This document shows, piece after piece, positions 52,198 to 61,324 of a DNA stretch of 64,000 nucleotides. The stretch comes from Bacillota bacterium (lineage in GTDB: Bacteria; Bacillota; Clostridia; Acetivibrionales; Acetivibrionaceae), in NCBI GenBank assembly GCA_023421115.1, contig JAEZUI010000070.1, positions 5,478 to 69,477 on the forward strand, written 5' to 3'. The notes under the pieces are model-generated. The model worked only from the letters and a program-made list of their open reading frames with translations. It made no database searches and was not told where the DNA came from. Every line of letters begins with the position of its first letter. Within the stretch, counting starts at the first letter, position 1. The position numbers and the translations under genes were made by a program.

Positions 52198-53370
52198 CTA
52201 ATCCCGATGAACTTTCTGTGTAAAAAGACTCATTGCGATAAAACATATGCATAAAATCACCACCATTACTGTAATCCACAAAAACTCCGGTGAAAAAAAT
52301 GTATATAACTCATAATCTTCTAATCCATATACCACTTTGAATGGTATTTGTGAATAACAGATAAAAAACCATCCAACTATATCACCAGAATGTGATATCA
52401 TTTTTTCTCCATTTGATAGCTTCTGAATTGAAAATCCAAGCCCATACTCGCCAAACATATTTTTAGCATTTGGAGATGGTGCAAACATCATATTTAAAGT
52501 CTCGTGTTTTAGAACGCTATTCTCATTCATTCCATCTATACAAAATAAAACCATTTTTCCCAAATCTTCAGATGAAGTCATTAAGCCAACACCAGCAAAA
52601 TCAACTAAATTTCTCTCTTTGATAGCCTTTCCTGTACCAGTGTAGCCAGTTGCAAAAATTGTTTTAGACCAAATACTGCTGTCATAACCAGTATTTTTTA
52701 GTCCTAAAGTATCAAAGACTTCCTTTTTCATATAAACTTCGAACTTTTCTCCGGTTACTTCTTCAACAAGTAACTGCAATACGGCATATCCACCCGTTGA
52801 ATAGTAAAATGTACTTCCCGGTTCATTTTGTAAAGTTACCTTCCATTGTTCCCCCGCTGCACCCGATATTGATTGTTCTATTGAAGGAACTGGTTTTCCT
52901 GGTTCATATAAAGGATAACCTTCGATATTTAGTCCACTAGTATGACTCAATAACCTTCTAACCGTAACCCCATCCGAATTATATTTAGATGAAGGGATAT
53001 GCCATCTCTTTAAGTACTTTTCTACAGGTACATCTAATTCAATTTTACCTTCTTCCACAAGCTTCATAATCCCAAATGCTGCCACCGACTTTGAAATAGA
53101 TGCAACCCTAAAAATTGTTTGTTCAGTTACTGGTATCTTCTCTTCTACAGTTGCATAACCATAGCCTTTCTTAAAAGCTATCTCGCCGTTATGAATTACT
53201 AAAACTGATGTACCAGGAACATCATATTCTTTCATTAATCGTGATACTTTTTTATCAAATTTATTTAGAAAATCATTCTTTGGTATACTTGTTTTACTAT
53301 GTGAATTTCTACAAGCACTTAAATTTATTAATATAATTAATAGTACTATTGTCTTAAGAAAATTCTTCAA
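52198..53370 (-). CDS. Beta-lactamase-family serine hydrolase lipoprotein with altered C-terminus
   Basis: A 390-residue protein with lipobox LSAC (residues 17-20) and a penicillin-binding/beta-lactamase (class C-like) domain. The SxxK nucleophile motif is SISK (91-94), YYSTGG is near 190 and HSGD near 340. The part after HSGD is atypical. The expected final strands are replaced by a short polar segment and one membrane helix (FLWITVMVVILCICFIAM) before the stop, which suggests an internal deletion or frameshift. The start is TTG 53368-53370 behind CGGAGG. It probably acts on peptidoglycan or D-amino-acid peptides outside the membrane. It is convergent with the cca-hydrolase operon. Confidence 0.78.
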   Translation of the reverse strand: MKNFLKTIVLLIILINLSACRNSHSKTSIPKNDFLNKFDKKVSRLMKEYDVPGTSVLVIHNGEIAFKKGYGYATVEEKIPVTEQTIFRVASISKSVAAFGIMKLVEEGKIELDVPVEKYLKRWHIPSSKYNSDGVTVRRLLSHTSGLNIEGYPLYEPGKPVPSIEQSISGAAGEQWKVTLQNEPGSTFYYSTGGYAVLQLLVEEVTGEKFEVYMKKEVFDTLGLKNTGYDSSIWSKTIFATGYTGTGKAIKERNLVDFAGVGLMTSSEDLGKMVLFCIDGMNENSVLKHETLNMMFAPSPNAKNMFGEYGLGFSIQKLSNGEKMISHSGDIVGWFFICYSQIPFKVVYGLEDYELYTFFSPEFLWITVMVVILCICFIAMSLFTQKVHRD

Positions 53371-53401
53371 TCTAATCCTCCGCGTATCAATGAATGCACA
53401 T

Positions 53402-53528
53402 TTCTCTATGTAGAACTAATTGTTCAAGCAATCTGTTTCTTTAGCTTTATAACGGATTAAAGACAATACAAAGTCCAAAATCCGTTATAAAAATTCCAAT
53501 CATAAATTAATTAATGAAATAAATCAAC
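53402..53528 (+). pseudogene. Relic copy of the 3' part of the alpha/beta hydrolase gene
   Basis: About 95 bp (53402-53500) aligns in the same orientation with 51741-51835, including a long identical run around AACGGATTAAAGACAATAC. A further piece, CATAAATTAATTAATGAAAT, resembles CATGAATTAGTCAACGAAAT of the parent near 51973, with about 130 bp between them deleted. Stop codons and indels prevent coding. It indicates a past duplication around the serine hydrolase gene. Confidence 0.75.
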
Positions 53529-53658
53529 ATACCTTTTAGTAAAACCGGTTTTTGATTCATAAGCAATTATCATTCTGCAATCTCCTTTGCTTAGATTTAG
53601 CATGTAAATGTTAATTCATTTGATATCTTGTTGTCTAAAGTACCAACATCTATTCTGC

Positions 53659-56600
53659 TCAAGGTTCAATACCCCATACTTTGCTACCTGATATGTAAGC
53701 CGGAGTCTTATCCCATGATACAAATGATGCTGCTTGTGCGTTAAATGAATAATCATTAGACTGAGTATAATTGCTCCAGTCATTTTTTGCTACCCTAGCA
53801 TTAATATCTACAAAGCTTCCGGCAGCAAGATTTCCTGCATCATTTGTAAATCCTATTTCTATATAATAGTCGGCATTAGAAACCGGTGCATCAAGTTTAA
53901 CATAGTTAGCGGTTATTTTCGTGGACGCGATATTTGAATAATCGCACCAGAAACTCTGAGTCTTTTCTCCATCAATCGTATAATAATATCTTACTATAAC
54001 ATCAGCTAAGTTAACAGGGGTTGTACCTAAATTTGTAATTCTAATATTCGTAGAAATCTGGTTTACTTGTGCTGATTTATTAGAGTTAAAGAATTCAACC
54101 TTGAGGTTACCGTTCTGAGTCGGTGTAGGTGTCGGTGTTACATTGTTTGTAGCAGTTGGTGTAGGTGTTGCACTACCGGTTGGTGTAGGAGTTACGCTGC
54201 TTGTAGTAGTTGTTGGCGGAGTAGGTGTGGTCGTACTTCCTAACGAAAATCCAGCTAACAGCTTTGATTGTTCCCAATCATTCCGTCCGCCTAACAAATA
54301 TATCTGGTTATCAAGTTTTGTAAGATAGTAACCACTAAGCTTATATATCATTGAGCTTTTATCCTGAGTCCATATCTCGCTTGCCGGATTATATTCTTCT
54401 ATGGACGTAGAATAACTATAATTCTCTGTAGTACCTCCAAAAATGTATATCTTGCCTTCTATAGCCTCTGCTTTGATATTGGATTTAACAGCAGGCATAG
54501 TCGATTTGGTGCTCCATATGCCTGAAACCGTATCAAAAACGTAAACCGAATTTGTAGGGGTATAATTGTTCTGATCAGTTCCGCCCATTACATAAATCTT
54601 GTTATCAACTGAGGCTATCCCTGCATCAGCCAACCTGGCAGGAATATTTGTCTTAGCTGACATTATTCCAGTTTGGGGGTTGTATTCACTTACCATATCA
54701 TACTCAGGTGACCCACCAATTATATAAATTTTATTGTTTGCAGAAACTAATGAAGTATACATTCTATAAGGAACAGTATATTTTGTAATCCATGTATCAG
54801 TTGCTGGATTATATTCAAATAGTATACTTTGTAAAAAATCCGAGGTTCCCATAACATAAATCTTGTTACCTAAAGCTACAGCACCGGTAAAATGGTATGA
54901 CGGATATGCATTTTCCTTTGAAGACCAAAGACCGGTTTGAAGGTTATATGTCATTACTGAATTTATTTCATCATTATTTCCAAAGACAAATATATTATTG
55001 TCTACTGCAGCACAAGCTAAACTATATCTTTCAAAAGGCAAACTATTATAAATTGTCCAGTTAGATTGGGTATTTACAGTTCTGGTGCTATATAGTATAT
55101 TCATAACAGCCTGACCGTCACATATTTGCGGATATACCGCAGTTGAATTTATACTTGTTCCGTTCTCATTATCTATAAGTTTAAAGTTTTTTAATACTGT
55201 TGATTTTCCATCGGAAAAAGTATCTTTTACACTTAAATACCAATTGCCGTCCGAATTTGATATATTATCAGAACTAATATCTGTTATATCTAAAGCTACC
55301 GTTGCATCGCAAGGAGTTGTGGTTCCATCAAAAGCATAATTACCTCCCAAATTATCCCCAAAGGCCATAGGTTTCCATATCAATGCCGGATTTGTATCGG
55401 TACTGTTGGAAAAACCTACATAAGTACTTATCTGATTTCTTGAGGAGTGGCTGAGTGTAAATTCTGCAATGAACTTAGGAGTATATGCCTGCTTGACAGT
55501 AATCCAATACAAGTCTGAAAATGCAACTGTTCTCATCTCGGCAGATGGACCTCCGATGACAGATGAAATGCTGTTTAAAGCATCATAGCACATCCATATA
55601 TAACCATTATTACCCCAACTAGTTCCCCAAGAGTTTGCTATTTTAAACGCACCCTTTTCACCACTATCAACCATGTTGTTGTTGTTTAAATCCACCCATA
55701 TATCGTCATTATAGCCAACTATGACCATGGCATGTGAGCCTTCGTACCCATCAACCATGTAGCAGGCTTGCTGACCAACAAACTGCGTATCATTTGCAGT
55801 GCCGGGATCATCATTAACTTCCTTTGTCCTCCAGGAATAGATATTAGTTGATATTGAAAGAACATATCCATTAGTCAACATGGTTTTTATAGAACTTAAA
55901 TCACTGTCATCAGGACTCGTTACCAGCGTACCGTCACCATTGACCAAAGGAATATACCCCATTTTATCAGCTCTGTATTTCATGGCATTTTTATAAACCG
56001 ATGACTGCGTCGGCCATTCCAAATAGTTCTTCGAATTCAGCTTATCCCCGCTATATGGGAAATCGCTCCATAAAGCCGCTCCGTTTTGACTTAAAAGTCT
56101 ATAAGCACTTGATTGATCTGAGCCATTGTCATTGCCACCATTTATAAAGTTATATGTCCATTTTGGAGATAATTTTGTAGTGTTATCAGTATCATCTTTT
56201 GCATTCCACCCTTTAGAACGTGCTACCATATAGGTCATCTGATAATATGTAGTGGCGAAAGCCACGCAGGAACTGATGTCCCCCTGGCTCCTTATGGAAG
56301 GAAAAGCTGCCAGAGTGCTGTTATCAATATAATCCGGAAGTTCAGAAGCTGTTAAAAGACTATATGTTGAATCGGTTGGAACATTGATATTCTTTTCGGA
56401 AGATAGTAAATTTGATTCACCCTCTACCTCTTTCCCTTCTTCTACTGCAATGTCATCACGAAGAGCTTCCAACTTTTTAATCTTACGTTCTTTGTTAATT
56501 CGTTCAAGTCCTAGTCCGTTAAGCTTAACTTCTTTAGTCTTTATCATGTTTTCTTCTATCCATTTAAGACCTTCTTCAGTTGGCTCTTTGAGGCCTGTTG

Positions 56601-56742
56601 AATTTGAGTAACAGTTATAGTCGTATCCACTATCCTTTGTATTATTCTCCGCAGCATAATCTGCCGGTATTTGCGAAAATACCAACGTCACTAATAGCAA
56701 AAGGCTGACGAGAATCCTTGATTTTCCGCTTTTACTTTTCAT
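53659..56742 (-). CDS. Secreted papain-family (C1) cysteine protease with Kelch repeats and CBM3
   Basis: A 1027-residue exoprotein. The signal peptide (1-30) is followed by a propeptide-like charged region. A C1A peptidase domain (about 135-400) follows with an oxyanion Gln153, nucleophile Cys159 (QGDISSC), His337 (GSHAMVIVG) and Asn370 (FKIANSWGTSWG). A beta-sandwich segment resembling a P-domain (about 415-550) precedes six Kelch repeats (about 565-850: IYIIGGSPEYDMVSEYNP, IYVMGGTDQ, IYIFGGTTE). A Thr/Pro linker leads to a C-terminal CBM3 (about 885-1027, WSNYTQSNDYSFN, KVWGIEP). The catalytic residues are all present, so an active protease tethered to cellulose or the cellulosome zone is predicted. 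AAGGAGTGAG precedes the ATG. Confidence 0.9.
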   Translation of the reverse strand: MKSKSGKSRILVSLLLLVTLVFSQIPADYAAENNTKDSGYDYNCYSNSTGLKEPTEEGLKWIEENMIKTKEVKLNGLGLERINKERKIKKLEALRDDIAVEEGKEVEGESNLLSSEKNINVPTDSTYSLLTASELPDYIDNSTLAAFPSIRSQGDISSCVAFATTYYQMTYMVARSKGWNAKDDTDNTTKLSPKWTYNFINGGNDNGSDQSSAYRLLSQNGAALWSDFPYSGDKLNSKNYLEWPTQSSVYKNAMKYRADKMGYIPLVNGDGTLVTSPDDSDLSSIKTMLTNGYVLSISTNIYSWRTKEVNDDPGTANDTQFVGQQACYMVDGYEGSHAMVIVGYNDDIWVDLNNNNMVDSGEKGAFKIANSWGTSWGNNGYIWMCYDALNSISSVIGGPSAEMRTVAFSDLYWITVKQAYTPKFIAEFTLSHSSRNQISTYVGFSNSTDTNPALIWKPMAFGDNLGGNYAFDGTTTPCDATVALDITDISSDNISNSDGNWYLSVKDTFSDGKSTVLKNFKLIDNENGTSINSTAVYPQICDGQAVMNILYSTRTVNTQSNWTIYNSLPFERYSLACAAVDNNIFVFGNNDEINSVMTYNLQTGLWSSKENAYPSYHFTGAVALGNKIYVMGTSDFLQSILFEYNPATDTWITKYTVPYRMYTSLVSANNKIYIIGGSPEYDMVSEYNPQTGIMSAKTNIPARLADAGIASVDNKIYVMGGTDQNNYTPTNSVYVFDTVSGIWSTKSTMPAVKSNIKAEAIEGKIYIFGGTTENYSYSTSIEEYNPASEIWTQDKSSMIYKLSGYYLTKLDNQIYLLGGRNDWEQSKLLAGFSLGSTTTPTPPTTTTSSVTPTPTGSATPTPTATNNVTPTPTPTQNGNLKVEFFNSNKSAQVNQISTNIRITNLGTTPVNLADVIVRYYYTIDGEKTQSFWCDYSNIASTKITANYVKLDAPVSNADYYIEIGFTNDAGNLAAGSFVDINARVAKNDWSNYTQSNDYSFNAQAASFVSWDKTPAYISGSKVWGIEP

Positions 56743-56835
56743 TATTACTCACTCCTTTAGCAAAATTTGGTTTATTCTTACAACATTACCTTTTCAATCT
56801 AGGTATGTCATAGTAAATTATACATAAACTTAAAT

Positions 56836-56877
56836 ATCCTGTGCAGGATGATTTTAACCATAGGTTTTTTTCATCCT
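56836..56877. promoter_or_regulatory. Overlapping palindromes upstream of the papain-Kelch-CBM3 gene
   Basis: ATCCTG-TG-CAGGAT (56836-56849) overlaps a second inverted repeat, AGGATGA (56845-56851) with TCATCCT (56871-56877). They lie about 100-135 bp upstream of the protease start and just downstream of the LuxR-type regulator stop. An operator for that regulator is possible. Confidence 0.35.
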
Positions 56878-56912
56878 TTACAAAAGTTAAGTAATTATGT
56901 ATAATATCTTAA

Positions 56913-57554
56913 TTAATACTTAATATTGTTTAATATGTTACGTACGGTAATTACTTCCTTTAGAGATTTGCCATTAAATTTTTTAAGTATGCTTCTAGTC
57001 TGGCTTTTAATTGTACTTTCGCTTTTATTTAATCTTTCTGCCAATTCTCTGTTTGAAAAACCTTCCTGTTTTTTATCTAGGAGTTCTTTTTCACAAGGAG
57101 TTAAGGTAGTTTCGATTTTAATATATTTATCCCTTAACAATTCTCTATACCCTCTCAATATAACACCAAAAGCTAGATTCTCCCTATGGGTTTTCCTGAT
57201 TATATCCGGCAATTCAAGATAATCATCCTTTAGTACATAATTAACAGCTCCTGCCAAAAATGACTTTTTAATAAGTTCTTCATTTTTTAGAGAAGTCACC
57301 ATAATAACTTTTATGTCTTTTTTCATTCCCATAATATCAACCAGTACATCTATGCCATCATAACTATTACATCTAAGGTTTGCACCGAGCAAAATAACAT
57401 CAACATCATTCTGTCTGATATAGTTAATCGTATCTTCCTTATTCGCAGCTATTCCGATGACTTTCAAATCTCGTTCTCTGTTTACAGATTCGGATATGAC
57501 TCTTAACCAATCCTCCGAATCATCAACTATAAATATTTCTATCTTTTTTAACAT
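56913..57554 (-). CDS. Atypical NarL/LuxR-type response regulator lacking the phospho-Asp
   Basis: A 213-residue regulator with an N-terminal receiver domain (1-120) and a LuxR-type HTH (about 145-205: LTPCEKELLDKKQEGFSNRE, then NKSESTIKSQTRSILKKF). The receiver keeps the acidic pair (D11, D12), the VTS segment and the Lys of YVLKDD. The phosphoacceptor position at the end of beta-3 is Gly57 (DVILLGAN) instead of Asp. Phosphorylation-independent control is therefore predicted. No histidine kinase gene is adjacent. The ATG at 57552-57554 follows GGGGATTT; a 32-codon upstream extension is discounted. The papain-Kelch-CBM3 gene downstream on the same strand is a possible target. Confidence 0.85.
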   Translation of the reverse strand: MLKKIEIFIVDDSEDWLRVISESVNRERDLKVIGIAANKEDTINYIRQNDVDVILLGANLRCNSYDGIDVLVDIMGMKKDIKVIMVTSLKNEELIKKSFLAGAVNYVLKDDYLELPDIIRKTHRENLAFGVILRGYRELLRDKYIKIETTLTPCEKELLDKKQEGFSNRELAERLNKSESTIKSQTRSILKKFNGKSLKEVITVRNILNNIKY

Positions 57555-58151
57555 ATGAAATCCCCATTTATATTTCTTAATTAATACTACATTTACGTAA
57601 TTCTCTTTAGTAAAGCAAAGGAAAAACACCTTCGGGCATATTGCCTTCAAAAAACATACCTCGTAATCTTATATAATGATACCAAAATACAGTATATTAT
57701 GGAATAAAAATTAATGCTTGCCATGTGTTGACACAAATCTCATTTTGTTTTTCTATACTTTATAACGTAAATCAAATGGAAAAGTTGCTCACAAAATTAA
57801 TTATCTTATAAATTATTAGCTAGGGCAAACAAATAGAAAATAATACAGATTTATATAAAATCTTGGACGTTTAAGTTTAGATTAAGTTTTGTATTATATA
57901 ATCATATTGTATGGTAAAATATAATTTATCAATAAATAATTTCCTAAAATCAATTCCTTACTTTATGCAGCCTTCGATTTAATATATCTGCAATTCAATA
58001 AAATAGGAATCCAGCAATAACTGTTTGATAGGTTATATTGTTAATGTTCTAAATAGACTTAGAATTTTTGCTTTATTAATTGTTTGCATATTAACAACTA
58101 ATAAAACGTTGAGTTTATTTACATAAAATACAAATAAGGGGGAGAAATATT
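57555..58151. other. AT-rich divergent intergenic region
   Basis: About 600 bp between the regulator and the dockerin protein, without a gene. A TTGACA at 57727-57732 is followed only at 20 bp by TATACT. AGGGCAAAC at 57823-57831 recalls a c-di-GMP-I riboswitch motif but the rest does not fit. Confidence 0.4.
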
Positions 58152-60971
58152 GTGAAAAAAGCTTTGTCAGTTTTATTTTCTATTACTCTGTCGTTATCCA
58201 TATTGCTACCGACAGAGTTTTCAGTTGCTTCAGCAGAAGGCGGACAGTCCATATTTATTAATGAAATTATGGCAGCCAATTCTAAAACTATTAGGGATGG
58301 TGACTTAGAGGATGCAGATAAGGGTGCTAAGGGAGGAGCATATTCAGATTGGATAGAGCTCTATAATCCCAGCTCACAGGCGATTGACCTGAGAGGTTAT
58401 ACTATATCCGATTCAGAAGCGACATGGACTATCCCACAAGGGACTATCGGAGCATATGGATATTTGCTTATTTGGGCTTCCGACAAGGATAAAGTGACAA
58501 GAGACGGACAACTTCATACAAACTTTAAATTGAGTTCATCCGGTGAAAAGGTTGAATTGAAGTCTCCTAATGGTACAGTTATTGATTCGATTACATATTC
58601 AAGCCTTGCTGATGATCAGTCTTTCGGACTTAAGACTGATGGTTCTTCGGAATTCAGGCTGTTTACAAAATCAACACCGTTGGCATCAAATTCAAATGGA
58701 GTCATGCTTCTTACAGATCCTGTTTTCTCAAAGGTAGGCGGATTGTATACCGAAGCCTTTGATTTACAGATTACATCAGATTCACAAGCAACTATTTACT
58801 ATACAACAGACTGTTCAGATCCTGTTCCCGGAGCTTCTGGAACTTATGTGTACAATGGCAGCATAAGAATTCAAAGCAGAGCAGGACAACAAAATGTACT
58901 TTCAATGATTCAAGATGTATCAGCAGATTATCAGAATCCATGGAAAGCACCAAATGGTGAGGTTTTCAAATGTACTACCTTGAAAGCAGTCGCTGTAAAT
59001 AATGATGGATTAAGGAGTAATGTTGTAACGCATTCTTATTTTGTAGATCCCGGAATTAAGTCAAGATATACATTGCCTATAGTTTCAGTTGTTACAGAAT
59101 ATAACAATTTATTTGATTCAAATATTGGTATTTATACGAGTAAAAATTGTGAAAAAAGTGGGGATGAATGGGAAAGACCTGCACACATAGAATTCTTCGA
59201 AACTAATGGTAATCTTGGATTCTCACAAAATATTGGACTTAGACTTCATGGTGCATATACTAGAAAATATCCGCAGAAGTCATTCAGAATTTATGCTGAT
59301 GGTGACTATGGAGATAAAGGGGAATTCAAGTATGAAGTTTTCCCGGGTCTCACAAAAAATGGCGATGGAAAGAAATTAAAAAGTTTTGAACGATTAATTT
59401 TAAGAAATGCAGGTAATGACTGGGCCTTTGGATATATGAGGGACGAAATGTCACAAAGTTTGGTATCTCATATAAAAGGTTTAGATACCCAATCAGCAAG
59501 ACCTGTAATACTTTTCTTAGATGGTGAGTATTGGGGCGTTTATTATCTTCGTGAACGTTTTGACAAAGAATATCTAAGCACACACTACGATCTTGACGAT
59601 AATAAGGTGGTAATAACTGAAATTGAGTCTGCTCAAAACCTTGGTGGAGGATTTGGCGGATTTGGAGGGTTTGGTGGTGCTGCTGGTGGCGGAGCTGCTT
59701 CTGAAAGTACATCTGAAGACTTGGCTGCATTCAAAAATGAAGTTATTAACTACCTTAAATCAAACTCTATTACTCAACAAAGTACCTATGAGTATATCAA
59801 AACAAAGATTGATATAGATAATTATATAAATTATTATGTTGCAGAAATTTTCTTTGACAACACAGACTGGCCTGGAAATAATCAATCTGCTTGGAGATAT
59901 AAGACCGATGACGGACAATATCATCCAGAAGCCCCCTATGGTCAGGATGGCAGATGGAGATGGCTACTTAAAGATACCGATTTCGGCTTCGGATTGTATG
60001 GCAAATCTCCAACACACGACACATTGCAATATGCAACAGGTGATGTAACGGAAGGATGGACAAATTCTCAAGAAATTACATTCTTGTTTAGAACACTGCT
60101 TCAAAATGAGGAATTTAGAAACAAGTTCATTAACTGTTTTGCAGATCAGTTAAATACATCCTTTGTTTCTGAGCGTGTAATTAATATTATTAGTGAATTT
60201 GAAAGTATTCTTTCACCAGAATTATTAGAACATACCAATCGTTGGCAGTTCTTAAAATTAACCGCTGATGCAGGTAGTAATACCAACCCTACAACCCCAG
60301 CAAATCCTGGAAACAATGGCTGGAATCCAGGTGGCAACTTTGGAGGTAATAACCAAAGTCCGAAAACATGGAGTCAAGACGTTCAACATATGAAGAATTT
60401 TGCTAAAGAACGTCCAGCAAATATAAAACAGTTTATACTAAACAAATTCAGCAGTAATGGTGTTAATGGAACAGCTAATATTACTCTGAAAACAGATTCA
60501 ACTAAAGGATATATAAGAATAAATACAATAGATATAAATTCAAAAACTCCAAGTGTTACAAATCCAAGTCAATGGACTGGCAATTATTTCACAGGTATAC
60601 CAGTGACGGTAAGTGCAATACCTCAAGAAGGTTATGTATTCGACCACTGGGAAGGTGTCACAGGAAGCTCAGATACTGTAACCTTTACACATACAGGAGA
60701 TATAAATATAACAGCTGTTTTCAGGCAAGGTACAACAGTACCTACGCCAACACCTACTAAGAGTTTTGTATACGGTGACTTAAATTATGATGACACATTC
60801 AATTCCTTAGACTTTGGGCTCTTAAGAATGTATTTGCTTGGAATGAAAAATGAATCGGAGATTAATAAATCTGCTGGAGATGTTGATGCAAGCGGAGCTG
60901 TTAATGCAATAGATTTTGGGTATATGAGACAGCGTTTACTTGGTACAATCGATAAATTCCCTGCAGAATAA
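58152..60971 (+). CDS. Cellulosomal CotH-kinase-like protein with lamin-tail domain and type I dockerin
   Basis: A 939-residue exported protein. After a signal peptide ending near VASAEG come a lamin-tail domain (about 34-150, INEIMAANS, DWIELYNPS), a chitobiase C-like beta domain (about 185-300), and a CotH-kinase-like domain (about 305-665, RLHGAYTRKYPQKSFRIYA, YYLRERFDKEY, KDTDFGFGLYG). A Gly/Phe-rich insertion (GGGFGGFGGFGG) lies near 495. A repeat with YVFDHWEG follows near 835. The chain ends in a Pro/Thr linker and a type I dockerin (about 870-935) with both Ca-binding F-hands (GDLNYDDTFNSLD, GDVDASGAVNAID). The dockerin should bind scaffoldin cohesins. The GTG at 58152 follows GGGGGAG. 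The CotH part may be a protein kinase; its substrate is unknown. Confidence 0.9.
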   Translation: MKKALSVLFSITLSLSILLPTEFSVASAEGGQSIFINEIMAANSKTIRDGDLEDADKGAKGGAYSDWIELYNPSSQAIDLRGYTISDSEATWTIPQGTIGAYGYLLIWASDKDKVTRDGQLHTNFKLSSSGEKVELKSPNGTVIDSITYSSLADDQSFGLKTDGSSEFRLFTKSTPLASNSNGVMLLTDPVFSKVGGLYTEAFDLQITSDSQATIYYTTDCSDPVPGASGTYVYNGSIRIQSRAGQQNVLSMIQDVSADYQNPWKAPNGEVFKCTTLKAVAVNNDGLRSNVVTHSYFVDPGIKSRYTLPIVSVVTEYNNLFDSNIGIYTSKNCEKSGDEWERPAHIEFFETNGNLGFSQNIGLRLHGAYTRKYPQKSFRIYADGDYGDKGEFKYEVFPGLTKNGDGKKLKSFERLILRNAGNDWAFGYMRDEMSQSLVSHIKGLDTQSARPVILFLDGEYWGVYYLRERFDKEYLSTHYDLDDNKVVITEIESAQNLGGGFGGFGGFGGAAGGGAASESTSEDLAAFKNEVINYLKSNSITQQSTYEYIKTKIDIDNYINYYVAEIFFDNTDWPGNNQSAWRYKTDDGQYHPEAPYGQDGRWRWLLKDTDFGFGLYGKSPTHDTLQYATGDVTEGWTNSQEITFLFRTLLQNEEFRNKFINCFADQLNTSFVSERVINIISEFESILSPELLEHTNRWQFLKLTADAGSNTNPTTPANPGNNGWNPGGNFGGNNQSPKTWSQDVQHMKNFAKERPANIKQFILNKFSSNGVNGTANITLKTDSTKGYIRINTIDINSKTPSVTNPSQWTGNYFTGIPVTVSAIPQEGYVFDHWEGVTGSSDTVTFTHTGDINITAVFRQGTTVPTPTPTKSFVYGDLNYDDTFNSLDFGLLRMYLLGMKNESEINKSAGDVDASGAVNAIDFGYMRQRLLGTIDKFPAE

Positions 60972-61003
60972 CTCAATTTAATAAAAATAAATGAAGCGAA
61001 ACC

Positions 61004-61043
61004 AAAAGGACTAACTTACATACAAAGTAAATTAGTCCTTTTT
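61004..61043 (+). terminator. Intrinsic terminator of the dockerin-CotH gene
   Basis: Stem AAAAGGACTAACTTAC with GTAAATTAGTCCTTTTT, one mismatch, 6-7 nt loop and T tail, about 30 bp after the stop. Confidence 0.88.
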
Positions 61044-61324
61044 CAATGCTTTTACAGAGTCAATATTAGTAGCTACTGCCTTAACACCGTTTATTCCATT
61101 TATCTGAAACGTTATTTTAATTATGGGTCATTCTACCAAATCCGTATATTGTCCAAAATAACAATTTTCATAAAAAAGAGGATTGTGGAATAATATGTCG
61201 TAATATATCTTCTGGCCTAATTTTCATGTCAAATTGTAATATTTTTTGGTGCTATAGAAGGCAATAAAATTGCACAGTTGGAATATTAGGCAAATATTAC
61301 TACAAACAGAAAGGATAAGATTTT

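Noticed and set aside
52088..52279. 63-codon minus-strand frame overlapping the end of the serine hydrolase gene
   Set aside because: No SD, no recognisable domain, and most of it overlaps a better supported gene in another frame. It is kept only as a hint of a possible frameshift.
57821..57890. AGGGCAAAC followed by GGACG, resembling a c-di-GMP-I riboswitch
   Set aside because: The spacing is too long, the conserved stem and the GCAAAGCC part are missing, and no second domain can be folded.
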